Shown here: one piece after another, positions 9,347-19,028 of the stretch | Layout of the letters: the number at the start of each line of letters is the position of its first letter | Position numbering within the stretch: position 1 is the first letter of the stretch | From: Frisingicoccus caecimuris | GTDB taxonomy: Bacteria; Bacillota; Clostridia; Lachnospirales; Lachnospiraceae | Assembly: GCF_004340975.1 (NCBI RefSeq) | Contig: NZ_SLXA01000003.1 | Coordinates: forward strand, 124,001 to 188,000 | Direction: 5' to 3' | DNA length: 64,000 nt | Notes under the pieces: model-generated | Database searches by the model: none | Told to the model about the DNA's origin: nothing | What the model saw: only the letters and a program-made list of their open reading frames with translations | Program-made: the position numbers and the translations under genes

Positions 9347-9376
9347 AAGTGGGAGAAAGTGAAACAAAGTGGTGAA
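9347..9376 (+). promoter_or_regulatory. MraZ operator: three tandem 10-bp repeats
   Basis: Three consecutive decamers AAGTGGGAGA, AAGTGAAACA and AAGTGGTGAA lie at 9347-9356, 9357-9366 and 9367-9376, with a partial fourth (AGTTGG) after them. MraZ is known to bind GTGG-type direct repeats of 10-bp period in front of its own gene; the spacing and location fit autoregulation of the dcw cluster. Confidence 0.8.
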
Positions 9377-9420
9377 AGTTGGTTTCCATAGGAGCCAAAA
9401 GTGAGAGACAGGTGGTCTGT

Positions 9421-9858
9421 ATGTTTATTGGTGAATATAATCATACGTTAGATGCTAAAGGCAGACTGATCGTTCCTTCAAAATTGAGAGAATCTTTGGG
9501 TGAAAGATTTTTTCTGACGAAGGGGCTGGATGGCTGTCTCTCTGTGTATCCTACGGAAGAATGGGAAAGCTTTACGAGTAAGATCCATGAGCTTCCGATG
9601 ACCAACAAAGATGCCCGTAAGTTCAGCCGGTTTTTTCTGGCAGGAGCTTCCGAATGTGAAATTGACAAGCAGGGCCGTATTTTAATTCCGGCCAATTTAA
9701 GAGAATTTGCAAAGCTTGAAAAAGAAGCCGTTTTAGTCGGCGTCTCTAATCGTATTGAGATTTGGAGCAAGGATAAGTGGGAAGAAATCAACGATGTGGA
9801 TGTGGATGATATGGATGATATCGCTCAGCATATGGAAGACATCGGAATTTCTTTATAG
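9421..9858 (+). CDS. mraZ: Transcriptional regulator MraZ
   Basis: DNA-binding regulator of the division and cell wall cluster. The ~145-residue protein contains two SpoVT/AbrB-like half domains, each with the DxxxR signature ([12 protein letters not shown] and [12 protein letters not shown]). The start at ATG 9421 (MFIGEYNH) matches the family; the frame is open upstream but a ribosome site (AGGTGG) precedes 9421. It heads the dcw cluster and is expected to repress it through the repeats directly upstream. Confidence 0.96.
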   Translation: MFIGEYNHTLDAKGRLIVPSKLRESLGERFFLTKGLDGCLSVYPTEEWESFTSKIHELPMTNKDARKFSRFFLAGASECEIDKQGRILIPANLREFAKLEKEAVLVGVSNRIEIWSKDKWEEINDVDVDDMDDIAQHMEDIGISL

Positions 9859-9882
9859 CAGCAAAAGAAAGAGGTGGTACGA

Positions 9883-10818
9883 TTGAATTTCAGGCACCAA
9901 TCTGTTTTGCTGGAGGAAACGATTGATAATTTAAATATTCAGCCGGACGGCATTTATGTCGATGGGACCCTTGGAGGTGGAGGACATGCTTTTCAGGTGT
10001 GCAGCCGGCTTGGCGAAAAAGGACATTTTATCGGGATTGACCAGGATGCGGCAGCTATTGAGGCCGCAGGCGAACGGTTGAGACCTTTTGGCGATAAAGT
10101 CACGATTGTGCGAAGCAATTACAGTGACATGAAACAGGTGTTAAGTGACCTTGGAATTTTCAGGGTGAATGGCATTGTCCTGGATTTGGGCGTATCCTCC
10201 TATCAGCTGGACACAGCAGAGCGGGGGTTCAGTTACAGAGAGAATGCACCGCTGGACATGCGTATGGATCAGCGGCAGGAGAAAACGGCCAGAGACATTG
10301 TCAATGGTTACAGTGAGATGGAATTATACCGGATGATCCGGGATTACGGTGAGGATAAATTTGCTAAGAATATAGCGAAACATATTGTACGCGCCAGAGA
10401 AGATAAGCCGGTGGAAACGACGGATGAGCTGACAGAGATCATTAAGGCGGCGATTCCAATGAAATTTCGGGCTGTGGGTGGACATCCGGCCAAGCGGACC
10501 TTTCAGGCGATTCGGATTGAACTGAATCAGGAACTGGAAGTGCTCCGGGGCCATTTGAATGAAATGGTGGAACTCCTTGATAAAAATGGAAGAATCTGTA
10601 TCATTACTTTTCATTCTCTGGAAGACCGGATCGTGAAAAACATTTTCCGTAAATGTGAGAATCCATGTGAATGCCCTCCGAATTTTCCAACGTGTGTCTG
10701 CGGAAAAAAATCTCTGGGAAAAGTAGTCACACGAAAACCGATTCTCCCGTCAGAGGAGGAGTTGGAGATGAATCCGAGATCTAAGAGCGCAAAGCTGCGT
10801 GTTTTTGAACGCAGATAA
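9883..10818 (+). CDS. rsmH: 16S rRNA (cytosine1402-N4)-methyltransferase RsmH (MraW)
   Basis: SAM-dependent enzyme that N4-methylates C1402 in the 16S rRNA P site. The SAM-binding [20 protein letters not shown], the family block RADGPLDMRM equivalent ([10 protein letters not shown]) and the C-terminal [12 protein letters not shown] are all present. Length is ~311 residues. I place the start at TTG 9883 ([10 protein letters not shown]), six bases after GAGGTGGT, rather than the overlapping GTG at 9874, which lies inside that ribosome site. Confidence 0.95.
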   Translation: MNFRHQSVLLEETIDNLNIQPDGIYVDGTLGGGGHAFQVCSRLGEKGHFIGIDQDAAAIEAAGERLRPFGDKVTIVRSNYSDMKQVLSDLGIFRVNGIVLDLGVSSYQLDTAERGFSYRENAPLDMRMDQRQEKTARDIVNGYSEMELYRMIRDYGEDKFAKNIAKHIVRAREDKPVETTDELTEIIKAAIPMKFRAVGGHPAKRTFQAIRIELNQELEVLRGHLNEMVELLDKNGRICIITFHSLEDRIVKNIFRKCENPCECPPNFPTCVCGKKSLGKVVTRKPILPSEEELEMNPRSKSAKLRVFERR

Positions 10819-10839
10819 TTCAGGAAAGGGGCGGTGATT

Positions 10840-11397
10840 ATGACGGACAACAGAAGAAGACGACAGCAGATGCGGCCGACAGGATATTATGTCGAAGGCA
10901 GCACCGTTCGCAAATTGGAGGCGGCGCCGGAAGAACATCCAACCAGACGTCGGCGACAGACAGCAGAAGGATGGCCGGCCGGACAACGGCGTCTGACTGC
11001 AGAAGAACGTCGTCGTCACGCGGAAAAAAGCAGAAAAAAAGAAATAGCACGTAAAAATCAGGAGCGTGCATTACGTCTGAATCTTACCTATACATTGTTT
11101 TTGATTTTTTCTGTTGTAGTGACAGTAGCCGCCTGCGTCTTTTATTTAAGCCTTCAAAATGAGGTCCTTCGTACAAGTCAGCAGGTATCCGACCTGAAAT
11201 CTGAATTGAGTACTATTACAAATGAAAATGTGGCGATGGAAGAACGTATTAACAGTGCGGTTGATTTGTCAGAAGTGTATCAGCGGGCCGTTGGTGAATT
11301 TGGCATGACGGCTATTACGGAAGGGCAGATCCATTATTATTCCAACGAAAATCAGGATTATGTCAAGCAATATCGACAGATTCCGGCGGATGACTAG
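10840..11397 (+). CDS. ftsL: Septum protein FtsL/DivIC-like
   Basis: Bitopic division protein of ~185 residues in the normal ftsL position between rsmH and the transpeptidase gene. Residues 1-80 are cytosolic and very rich in Arg, Lys and Gln. One helix follows (YTLFLIFSVVVTVAACVFYL), then a short extracellular coiled coil (LQNEVLRTSQQVSDLKSEL...). FtsL sequences are poorly conserved, so the name rests on topology and place. ATG 10840 is chosen because the GTG at 10834 lies within the ribosome site. The gene is followed by a perfect terminator hairpin. Confidence 0.8.
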   Translation: MTDNRRRRQQMRPTGYYVEGSTVRKLEAAPEEHPTRRRRQTAEGWPAGQRRLTAEERRRHAEKSRKKEIARKNQERALRLNLTYTLFLIFSVVVTVAACVFYLSLQNEVLRTSQQVSDLKSELSTITNENVAMEERINSAVDLSEVYQRAVGEFGMTAITEGQIHYYSNENQDYVKQYRQIPADD

Positions 11398-11403
11398 AAT
11401 ATG

Positions 11404-11430
11404 AAAGCCCTCAGCTTACTGAGGGCTTTT
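11404..11430 (+). terminator. Intrinsic terminator inside the dcw cluster
   Basis: Perfect 11-bp stem AAAGCCCTCAG (11404-11414) with CTGAGGGCTTT (11419-11429), tetraloop CTTA, T-run TTTT. It separates mraZ-rsmH-ftsL from the two PBP genes, with only 28 bases before the next start. Confidence 0.85.
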
Positions 11431-11457
11431 ACTTAGATAGATAGGCGGTGTGACATC

Positions 11458-13503
11458 TTGGTGAATCAAAATCAATTCCCGAAGCGACCTATAAGAAAAA
11501 AGCGTAGAAAACAGGAAAAGAAGTTTGGCAACAACAATCGAAAAAAATTGTTGATTGTTTTTATTGTGCTGCTCATATTTATTTGTGTTTTGATCGGACG
11601 ATTGTTGTATATCAATTTATCCAGCAGCGATACATATGCGCGTATTGTTATGGCGCAGATGGATTATGATAGTAAAAGTATTCCCTTTAAGCGGGGAGAC
11701 ATTAAGGATAGAAATGGAACGGTTCTGGCAACCAGTGAAAAGGTGTATAATCTGGTGCTGGATCCCTATGTCGTATTAAATTCCAATGGCGACTGTGAGA
11801 AACCGACGGCAGAAGCTATTGAAGAGTATTTTGGCATAGACAAAGAAACGGTTTATGATGCATTGGATGAGAATCCGGACAGCCGTTACATTGTTTTGGC
11901 TAAAAAACTAGATTACGATACGGTAAAAGCTTATCAGGACTTTATGAATTCGGAGGATGAGCAGGATCAGAAGGATAGTGCACTGGTTAAAGGTATCTGG
12001 TTTGAAGAGGAATACCTGCGGCAATATCCTTATGACTCATTGGCTGCTTCTCTGATCGGTTTTACAGTCAGCGGCAATCAGGGGACCTGGGGGCTGGAAG
12101 GCTATTATAACGATATGCTGAATGGGACGAATGGACGGGAATACGGATATCTGTCGGACGAATCTGATTTTGAGCGTACGACAGTGGCGGCAATCAATGG
12201 TTATAATGTAGTATCGACCATTGACCTGAATATTCAACGGATTGTGGAAAAGTATGTGGCACAGCTGGGCCAGGAACGGGGAAGCAAGCATACGGGTGTC
12301 ATTGTGGCGAATCCGAATACGGGAGAAATTCTTGCAATGGCAGATTCACCGACCTTTAATCTGAATTCACCAAGGGATTTGTCAGCATATTACAGCGAAG
12401 AAGAGATTGCAAATATGAGCGATGAGGAAGAAACGAATGCTCTGTATGATGTATGGCGGAATTTCTGTGTCAGCGATACATTTGAGGCAGGTTCAACGAT
12501 GAAACCATTGACGATCGGCGCGGCGTTGGATGAGAATAAAGTTTCTACCGGGGACAGTTTCTTATGCGATGGCGGAGAGGACCTTTTTGATGGCGTGGGC
12601 ACGCAGCATATTCCGTGTCATTATACCTACGGACATGGAACGACGACGCTTCAGGAGGCAATCATGTGGTCCTGCAACGACGCTCTTATGCAGATAGGAA
12701 ATCGGATTGGAACAACAGATATGCTGAAATACCATCGTTTGTATGGTTTTGGCCGGGCGACGGGAATTGATCTGCCGGGAGAAGCCGGAGCAGAAAGTCT
12801 GGTATTTAATGAATCCACGATGGGAAGCTTTGAACTGGCGACCAGTGCTTTTGGACAGGGCTTTAACCTGACGATGGTTCAGATGATCGCGGCCTTTTCA
12901 TCAATTGTAAATGGCGGACACTATTATCAGCCCCATGTAGTTAAAGAAATTACAACAGAAAGCGGTCATGTAGTGAAGTCCTTTGATAAGGTACTTGTGC
13001 GCAATACCCTTTCAAAAGAAACCTGTGACTGGCTGAAGGAAGCTATGCATCAGACTGTTGCTGATGACGGCGTGTATACCACGGGTACAGCGGCCAGAGT
13101 TGACGGTTATACCATCGGCGGCAAGACCGGTACGGCAGAAAAAGTACCGCGTGGTACCGGAAAATATGTCGTATCCTTTATTGGATTTGCACCAGTAGAA
13201 GATCCGCAGGTCGTTGTATATGTTGTTATTGATGAGCTTCAGGATAATCAGGAAGACAGCAGTGCTCCGACAAAAATGGCCGGCGATATTCTAAAGGAGG
13301 TCCTTCCTTATCTTCAGATATTCCCAAATAATGGCGAAGGATCGGAAGAGACCAGTGGTGATCCGGGAAATTATCAGTGGGGTGCAGAGCCAGAAACAAA
13401 TGAAGATGGTACACCGATTGAAAATGAAGATACAGAAGATGAAGATATAGAGGATAACGAAATAGTGGATGAAGCTGGCGATGGTTATGTTGAACTCGAG
13501 TGA
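11458..13503 (+). CDS. Class B penicillin-binding protein (FtsI/SpoVD family), first copy
   Basis: Monofunctional peptidoglycan transpeptidase, membrane-anchored, 681 residues. A basic N-terminus and one helix (about residues 23-47) are followed by the dimerisation domain and the transpeptidase. Active-site motifs are intact: STMK with Ser346, SCN at 405-407, KTG at 556-558. There is no PASTA repeat; instead the last ~60 residues form a strongly acidic tail. Start TTG 11458 is well spaced from AGGCGGTG. The position before mraY fits FtsI or SpoVD; with two tandem copies I cannot tell which serves vegetative septation and which the spore cortex. Confidence 0.9.
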   Translation: MVNQNQFPKRPIRKKRRKQEKKFGNNNRKKLLIVFIVLLIFICVLIGRLLYINLSSSDTYARIVMAQMDYDSKSIPFKRGDIKDRNGTVLATSEKVYNLVLDPYVVLNSNGDCEKPTAEAIEEYFGIDKETVYDALDENPDSRYIVLAKKLDYDTVKAYQDFMNSEDEQDQKDSALVKGIWFEEEYLRQYPYDSLAASLIGFTVSGNQGTWGLEGYYNDMLNGTNGREYGYLSDESDFERTTVAAINGYNVVSTIDLNIQRIVEKYVAQLGQERGSKHTGVIVANPNTGEILAMADSPTFNLNSPRDLSAYYSEEEIANMSDEEETNALYDVWRNFCVSDTFEAGSTMKPLTIGAALDENKVSTGDSFLCDGGEDLFDGVGTQHIPCHYTYGHGTTTLQEAIMWSCNDALMQIGNRIGTTDMLKYHRLYGFGRATGIDLPGEAGAESLVFNESTMGSFELATSAFGQGFNLTMVQMIAAFSSIVNGGHYYQPHVVKEITTESGHVVKSFDKVLVRNTLSKETCDWLKEAMHQTVADDGVYTTGTAARVDGYTIGGKTGTAEKVPRGTGKYVVSFIGFAPVEDPQVVVYVVIDELQDNQEDSSAPTKMAGDILKEVLPYLQIFPNNGEGSEETSGDPGNYQWGAEPETNEDGTPIENEDTEDEDIEDNEIVDEAGDGYVELE

Positions 13504-13591
13504 TTCGACGGAATAAACAGACCTGGATGGTATAAACACGGAAGAATATTAATATAGTATACTAAATGTCCGTAGGAAGGTTTCATGTTTC

Positions 13592-15352
13592 ATGGAAACA
13601 ACAAAAACCTATCAGCGCAGGAAAATGCTGTTTGTCCTGTTGATGCTGATATTTTTGCTGGCGGTACTCCTTGCCCGCATGTGGTATATCATGGTCAATC
13701 GTTCCCAACATTATAAAGAGCGGGCGGATGATCTGCATGAAAGGGAGCGGGTAATCAAAGCGGAACGAGGAATTATTTACGACAGAAATGGAGTGGCTCT
13801 TGCTACAAATCAGTCGGTATGTACCATCTCCGTCATTCACAATCAGATCACGGATCCGGAAGCAGTCATTCAGGTGTTGTCTGAAACACTGGAGATGGAT
13901 GAGGAAAAGGTCCGGAAGCGGGTGGAAAAAGTATCTTCCATTGAGAGAATCCGCTCAAATGTTCCGAAAGAAACCGGTGATCTGATCCGAAGTTATAAAC
14001 TGGCCGGTGTTATGGTGGATGAGGATTATTCCAGATATTATCCATTTGATGCACTGGCAGCAAAAACCATTGGATTTACCGGTGGCGATAATCAGGGGAT
14101 CATCGGTCTGGAGGTCATGTATGATGATTATCTTCAGGGAGACGAAGGGCGAATTCTGACGGTGACAGATGTCCGGGGAATCGAAGTTGAAAACAGTGCG
14201 GAGACCCGGGTGGATCCTGTGGTGGGTGAGAGTCTTCACCTGAGTCTGGATTATAATATTCAATCCTATGTCACTCAGGTGGCTGAAAAAGTCATGAAGC
14301 AGAAACAGGCAAAAAGCGTTTCGGTCATCCTTATGAACCCACAGAATGGTGAGATTTATGCCATGGTCAATGTACCGGAATTCAACCTGAATGAGCCTTT
14401 TACACTGATTGACTCCATTACAGATGATGGAGGTGTTAATACTCAGGATTTACTGAATCAAATGTGGCGTAATGGCTGCATTAATGATACATATGAACCC
14501 GGTTCCACATTTAAGATCATTACGGCCACATCGGCTCTGGAAAAAAATGTGGTAACCTTAAATGATACATTTTCATGCCCTGGTTTTCGGATCGTGGCGG
14601 ACCGGAAAATACGGTGTCATAAGACGGGTGGGCATGGAAGTGAAACCTTTACCGAGGGCTTTATGAATTCCTGCAATCCGGTGTTTATGGATGTGGGAGC
14701 CCGGGTGGGGATTGAAGGCCTGTATGAATATTTTGAAAGGCTTGGGCTGTTTGAGAAGACCGGAGTGGATCTTCCGGGAGAAGCTACCTCTATCATGCAT
14801 AAGATAGAAAATGTCGGCGCTGTGGAACTGGCGACCATATCCTTTGGTCAGTCCTTTCAGATTACGCCTCTGCAGCTTCTTCGGGCGGTGAGTGCAGTCA
14901 TTAACGGAGGAAATCTGGTAACTCCTCATTTGGGTATGTATACGACCGATGGGGAAGGAAATACGCAGACGGTTTTCGATTATCCGGTAAAAAGCGGGGC
15001 AATCAGCAAAGAAACATCGGAGACGATGAAAGAATTGCTTGGATTGGTCGTATCTGAGGGTACCGGAAAAAATGGTCAGGTAGCCGGATATGATGTCGGG
15101 GGAAAAACTGCGACATCCCAGAAATTGCCGAGGGGTTCCGGGAAGTATATTGCTTCCTTTATCGGATTTTCACCGGTGGAAGATCCGAAGATCATTGGTA
15201 TCATTCTGATCGATGAGCCGGTGGGAACCTATTATGGCGGTACGATCGCAGCGCCTGTGATGAGTGAAATTTATGAAATGGTCCTGCCCTATCTGTTTCC
15301 TGAGGATAAACAGGAAGAGACACAGGAAGAAACAGGGGACGATTTGTCCTGA
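13592..15352 (+). CDS. Class B penicillin-binding protein (FtsI/SpoVD family), second copy with KTA box
   Basis: Second tandem transpeptidase gene, 586 residues, with an N-terminal helix (about residues 10-32), dimerisation domain and transpeptidase domain. STFK (Ser305) and SCN (360-362) are normal, but the third box reads K505-T506-A507 (GGKTATSQK) in place of the usual KTG. The codon is clearly GCG. Surrounding residues (LPRGSGKYIASFIGFSP) match the family closely, so this is a point difference, not decay. No PASTA domain. It lies 88 bases after the first copy, with a ribosome site AGGAAGG, and before a promoter of mraY. Confidence 0.9.
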   Translation: METTKTYQRRKMLFVLLMLIFLLAVLLARMWYIMVNRSQHYKERADDLHERERVIKAERGIIYDRNGVALATNQSVCTISVIHNQITDPEAVIQVLSETLEMDEEKVRKRVEKVSSIERIRSNVPKETGDLIRSYKLAGVMVDEDYSRYYPFDALAAKTIGFTGGDNQGIIGLEVMYDDYLQGDEGRILTVTDVRGIEVENSAETRVDPVVGESLHLSLDYNIQSYVTQVAEKVMKQKQAKSVSVILMNPQNGEIYAMVNVPEFNLNEPFTLIDSITDDGGVNTQDLLNQMWRNGCINDTYEPGSTFKIITATSALEKNVVTLNDTFSCPGFRIVADRKIRCHKTGGHGSETFTEGFMNSCNPVFMDVGARVGIEGLYEYFERLGLFEKTGVDLPGEATSIMHKIENVGAVELATISFGQSFQITPLQLLRAVSAVINGGNLVTPHLGMYTTDGEGNTQTVFDYPVKSGAISKETSETMKELLGLVVSEGTGKNGQVAGYDVGGKTATSQKLPRGSGKYIASFIGFSPVEDPKIIGIILIDEPVGTYYGGTIAAPVMSEIYEMVLPYLFPEDKQEETQEETGDDLS

Positions 15353-15357
15353 AAGAC

Positions 15358-15386
15358 TTTACAAGGTTAGGGTAAGGTATTATAAT
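15358..15386 (+). promoter_or_regulatory. Sigma-A promoter ahead of mraY
   Basis: TTTACA (15358-15363), 17-base spacer, TATAAT (15381-15386), in the gap between the second PBP gene and mraY. It gives mraY-murD-ftsW an internal promoter. Confidence 0.7.
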
Positions 15387-15432
15387 TCTTAATTTGGACA
15401 GAATACGAAAGAATTCAACGAGAGGTGTCATT

Positions 15433-16404
15433 ATGAAATATACAATTGTGTTACCGGCAATCATTGCTTTTGTGATCAGCGCACTGTTGTGCCCTGTAGT
15501 CATTCCATTTCTTCAAAAATTAAAATTTGGACAGTTTATTCGCGATGAGGGACCAAAAGCTCATCAGAAAAAGTCAGGAACTCCGACCATGGGCGGTGTC
15601 ATTTTTATTGTCAGTGTGATCGTCACATCACTGTTTTATATGAAAGATTATCCGGCCATTATACCGGTTGCTTTTTCTACACTGGGATTTGGTATTATTG
15701 GTTTTATGGATGACTATATTAAGGTGGTCAAAAAACGGAATCTCGGGCTGACGCCTTTGCAGAAGATGGCAGGACAGTTCGTGATCACAGGTGTGTTTAT
15801 CTATTATTTGATGAATTTCACAGATGCTGGTACCGGAATTCTCATTCCGTTTACTGGTGGTTTTGAAAATGGATTATACATCCATCTGCCATGGTGGCTG
15901 TTCATTATCTTTATGTTTATTGTATTTCTTGGGACAGTGAACGGAACCAATTTTACAGATGGGCTGGACGGCCTGCTTTCCAGCGTGACTGTGTTGGTGG
16001 CTGTATTCCTCACCGTGGTATCCATGGGAATCAACAGCGGCTTATCACCGATAACAGCGGCGGTCGCAGGCAGCCTTTTAGGATTTTTATTGTTTAATGT
16101 GTATCCGGCGAGAGTCTTTATGGGAGATACAGGGTCATTGGCCCTGGGCGGCTTTGTGGCTGCCACAGCCAGTATGATGAATATGCAGTTATTTATCATC
16201 ATTTTTGGCTTGATCTATCTGGTCGAGGTTGTTTCTGTTATGATTCAGGTGACATATTTCAAAAAGACCGGAGGAAAACGATTCTTTAAAATGGCGCCAA
16301 TTCATCACCATTTTGAATTGTGCGGCTGGCCGGAGACAAAGGTTGTTGCTATTTTTTCTATTGTGACAGCTATTTTATGTCTTATTGGTTTTTTAGCGCT
16401 TTAA
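15433..16404 (+). CDS. mraY: Phospho-N-acetylmuramoyl-pentapeptide-transferase MraY
   Basis: Makes lipid I by moving phospho-MurNAc-pentapeptide from UDP to undecaprenyl phosphate. The ~323-residue polytopic protein shows the conserved catalytic blocks: GTPTMGGV, GFMDDYIKV with the DD pair, NFTDGLDGL, FMGDTGSLALG and the cytoplasmic HHHFE loop. ATG 15433 follows GAGGTG and gives the usual N-terminus; the in-frame extension to 15394 is not needed. Confidence 0.97.
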   Translation: MKYTIVLPAIIAFVISALLCPVVIPFLQKLKFGQFIRDEGPKAHQKKSGTPTMGGVIFIVSVIVTSLFYMKDYPAIIPVAFSTLGFGIIGFMDDYIKVVKKRNLGLTPLQKMAGQFVITGVFIYYLMNFTDAGTGILIPFTGGFENGLYIHLPWWLFIIFMFIVFLGTVNGTNFTDGLDGLLSSVTVLVAVFLTVVSMGINSGLSPITAAVAGSLLGFLLFNVYPARVFMGDTGSLALGGFVAATASMMNMQLFIIIFGLIYLVEVVSVMIQVTYFKKTGGKRFFKMAPIHHHFELCGWPETKVVAIFSIVTAILCLIGFLAL

Positions 16405-16441
16405 TAGAAAATAAATCGGGATGAACGGGAGGAAAACACAT

Positions 16442-17803
16442 ATGGATTTGAGAAATAAGACGGTGCTTGTAGCCGGCACGGGAATCAGTGGGATAGGCGC
16501 AGCCGGGCTGCTTATGAAAACAAATGCAGATTTGATTCTTTACGATGGAAATAGGGAACTCACAGCCGAAGAAATCCAGGCAAAGCTTCCTGAGAAAAAA
16601 AATATCAAGATTATTATCGGTGAGTTGACGGATGAAATTATCCGTACATTGGATATCGCTGTTTTGAGCCCGGGAATTCCGACGGATGTGGATTTTGTGA
16701 ACCGAATGCGGAATGCGGGGGTCCTGATCTGGGGTGAGCTCGAACTGGCGGATCAGTTTGCAAAGGGAACCGTTCTTGCAATTACCGGAACAAATGGAAA
16801 GACGACGACCACCACACTGGTGGGGGAAATATTGAAAAATTATTACAGAGAAGTTCATGTTGTGGGAAATATTGGAACATCCTATGCCGGTGTTGCGATG
16901 GATACAACGGATAAAGGTTATGTGGTGGCTGAGACTTCCAGTTTTCAGTTGGAAACCGTAGATGAATTTCATCCAAAGGTAAGTGCTATTTTGAATTTGA
17001 CGCCGGACCATCTGAATCGACATCACACAATGGAAGGCTATGTTAATGCTAAAAAAAATATCATGAAAAATCAGACGGCCGGAGATTATGTCATTCTTAA
17101 TTATGACGACCCATTGACCCGGGCCATCGGTGAAACTGCTGTACCTCAGGTAATCTATTTTTCCAGCACTCAGGTTTTGGAGAATGGATATTTTTTCCAT
17201 GATCGGAAAATCTATTATGCCTGTGACGGTGCTCTGGAGGTTATCTGCAGTGCCGGCGGACTCAAAATTCTCGGCCTTCATAATATGGAAAATATCATGG
17301 CGGCTGTGGCTATGGCACGGTGTGTTGGCGTGCCGATGGAAAAAATCCGGGAGACGATCACCTCATTTATGGGTGTGGAACACCGGATTGAGTATGTGAC
17401 AGAAAAACGGGGAGTTTCCTATTATAATGATTCTAAGGGAACGAATCCGGATGCGGCTATTAAAGCGGTCCAGGCGATGGTACGTCCGACACTGCTCATC
17501 GGCGGCGGTTATGATAAGCAGAGTACCTATGACGAATGGATAGAAGCCTTCGGCGATAAGGTGCGTTATCTTGTGCTCCTTGGAGAAACGGCAAATAAAA
17601 TTGCCGAATGTGCCCGTCGTCATGGATTTGAAAATATAATCATGACAGAAAGCCTGGAAGAGGCAGTAAAGGTCTGTTCACAAAAGGCTGAGAAGGGAGA
17701 TGCGGTATTGCTTTCTCCAGCCTGTGCAAGTTGGGATATGTTTAAGAGTTATGAAGAGCGGGGACGAATGTTTAAAGAATTTGTCCATAAACTGGCGGAT
17801 TGA
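16442..17803 (+). CDS. murD: UDP-N-acetylmuramoyl-L-alanine--D-glutamate ligase MurD
   Basis: ATP-dependent Mur ligase that adds D-Glu in the cytoplasmic peptidoglycan precursor route. Domains in order: N-terminal Rossmann-like UDP-binding part (VLVAGTGISGIGAAG), central ATPase with ITGTNGKTTTTTL, then the C-terminal ligase domain with DSKGTNPDA and LSPACASWDMF. About 453 residues. ATG 16442 is favoured by GGGAGG at 16428-16433. The 3' end overlaps the open frame of ftsW. Confidence 0.96.
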   Translation: MDLRNKTVLVAGTGISGIGAAGLLMKTNADLILYDGNRELTAEEIQAKLPEKKNIKIIIGELTDEIIRTLDIAVLSPGIPTDVDFVNRMRNAGVLIWGELELADQFAKGTVLAITGTNGKTTTTTLVGEILKNYYREVHVVGNIGTSYAGVAMDTTDKGYVVAETSSFQLETVDEFHPKVSAILNLTPDHLNRHHTMEGYVNAKKNIMKNQTAGDYVILNYDDPLTRAIGETAVPQVIYFSSTQVLENGYFFHDRKIYYACDGALEVICSAGGLKILGLHNMENIMAAVAMARCVGVPMEKIRETITSFMGVEHRIEYVTEKRGVSYYNDSKGTNPDAAIKAVQAMVRPTLLIGGGYDKQSTYDEWIEAFGDKVRYLVLLGETANKIAECARRHGFENIIMTESLEEAVKVCSQKAEKGDAVLLSPACASWDMFKSYEERGRMFKEFVHKLAD

Positions 17804-17829
17804 AACTTGAGAGAGTAGAGGTGATGAAC

Positions 17830-18966
17830 GTGGCGCGGGAAATGACAGCAACTGAAGAAAAAAAGAAGAGAGCCCGGGTAAAGACTGAAAAGTATTTTGA
17901 TTATAGTCTGTTGTTCATCGTTATCTTTCTGGTCTGTTTTGGCCTTGTAATGATTTATAGTACTAGTGCTTACAATTCACAGATTGAAAATAACGGGGAT
18001 TCCTTTTTTTATCTGAAGCGGCAGTGTATGATGGCGGTTCTTGGATTGACAGGAATGGCGGTGATCAGTCGTATTCCATATCATTTTTGGAAACGGTTTA
18101 CGTTTATGGCGTATATTGTCATTAATCTGCTTTTGGTTTTGGTTCTTATATCCGGTGTGGCCAGTCACGGACAGCGTCGATGGATTCAGATTGGACCGAT
18201 CCAGTTCCAGCCCTCCGAGGTGGCAAAGGCTGTACTGATCATTTTCCTTGCCCATGTGGCGAGCCAGGCGGTAAAACAGCTTAAGAGCTGGCGGGGGGTT
18301 GTCAAATGCTTTGCACTGGCGCTTCCGATGGTTCTGCTTGTTACAGTCTCCAATCTGAGTACGGGAATCATTCTGTTAGGAATTTCATTTATTATTATTT
18401 TTGTTGCAAGCAATCAGTATAAAATATTTTTTGGTGTTGTCGGGGCCGGTATCGGTGTTATGTTTATCTTCCTGCAGGTGGCGGCCTACCGTATGGACCG
18501 TATCGAAGCCTGGCTGCATGTGGAGACTTCCGAGTATGGCTACCAGACACGGCAGGCGCTCTATGCCATTGGTTCCGGCGGTGTTTTTGGCAAAGGCCTG
18601 GGACGGAGTATTCAGAAGCTTTCCTATGTTCCTGAAGCTCACAATGATATGATTTTTTCAATTATTTGTGAGGAGTTGGGGCTGTTCGGAGCCATTGCCA
18701 TTATTTTGTTATTTATTTTACTGCTCTGGCGATGTATGATTATTGCAAATAATGCACCGGACCTGTATGGTGCCCTTATTGTTATTGGGGTTATGGCCCA
18801 GATTGGCCTTCAGGTCATCATTAATATCGGTGTTGTTACGAATACACTGCCGAATACGGGGATACCGCTGCCGTTCATCAGTTATGGCGGTACGTCGGTT
18901 ACCTTTCTTCTCTGCGAAGTAGGGTTAATATTGAGCGTTTCGCGGAGTATTAAATTTAAACGATAA
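17830..18966 (+). CDS. ftsW: SEDS-family glycosyltransferase FtsW/SpoVE
   Basis: Polytopic lipid II polymerase of the SEDS family that works with a class B PBP. About 378 residues with ten hydrophobic helices; family signatures are IGPIQFQPSEVAK, the GLGRSIQKL loop and PNTGIPLPFISYGGTS near the end. I start at GTG 17830, six bases after AGAGGTG; the frame is open back to TTG 17800 in the end of murD. The cluster position fits both FtsW and SpoVE, which cannot be separated by sequence here. murG, the usual next gene, is absent. Confidence 0.92.
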   Translation: MAREMTATEEKKKRARVKTEKYFDYSLLFIVIFLVCFGLVMIYSTSAYNSQIENNGDSFFYLKRQCMMAVLGLTGMAVISRIPYHFWKRFTFMAYIVINLLLVLVLISGVASHGQRRWIQIGPIQFQPSEVAKAVLIIFLAHVASQAVKQLKSWRGVVKCFALALPMVLLVTVSNLSTGIILLGISFIIIFVASNQYKIFFGVVGAGIGVMFIFLQVAAYRMDRIEAWLHVETSEYGYQTRQALYAIGSGGVFGKGLGRSIQKLSYVPEAHNDMIFSIICEELGLFGAIAIILLFILLLWRCMIIANNAPDLYGALIVIGVMAQIGLQVIINIGVVTNTLPNTGIPLPFISYGGTSVTFLLCEVGLILSVSRSIKFKR

Positions 18967-19028
18967 CAGGAACATTTAAAAGACTTCCGCATAGAATATG
19001 TTATAGTCTGTGTTCGGAGGTAATTGAT

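Noticed and set aside
16382-17281. Long minus-strand open frame opposite murD
   Set aside because: It lies fully antisense to a clear murD, has no ribosome site and no family pattern.
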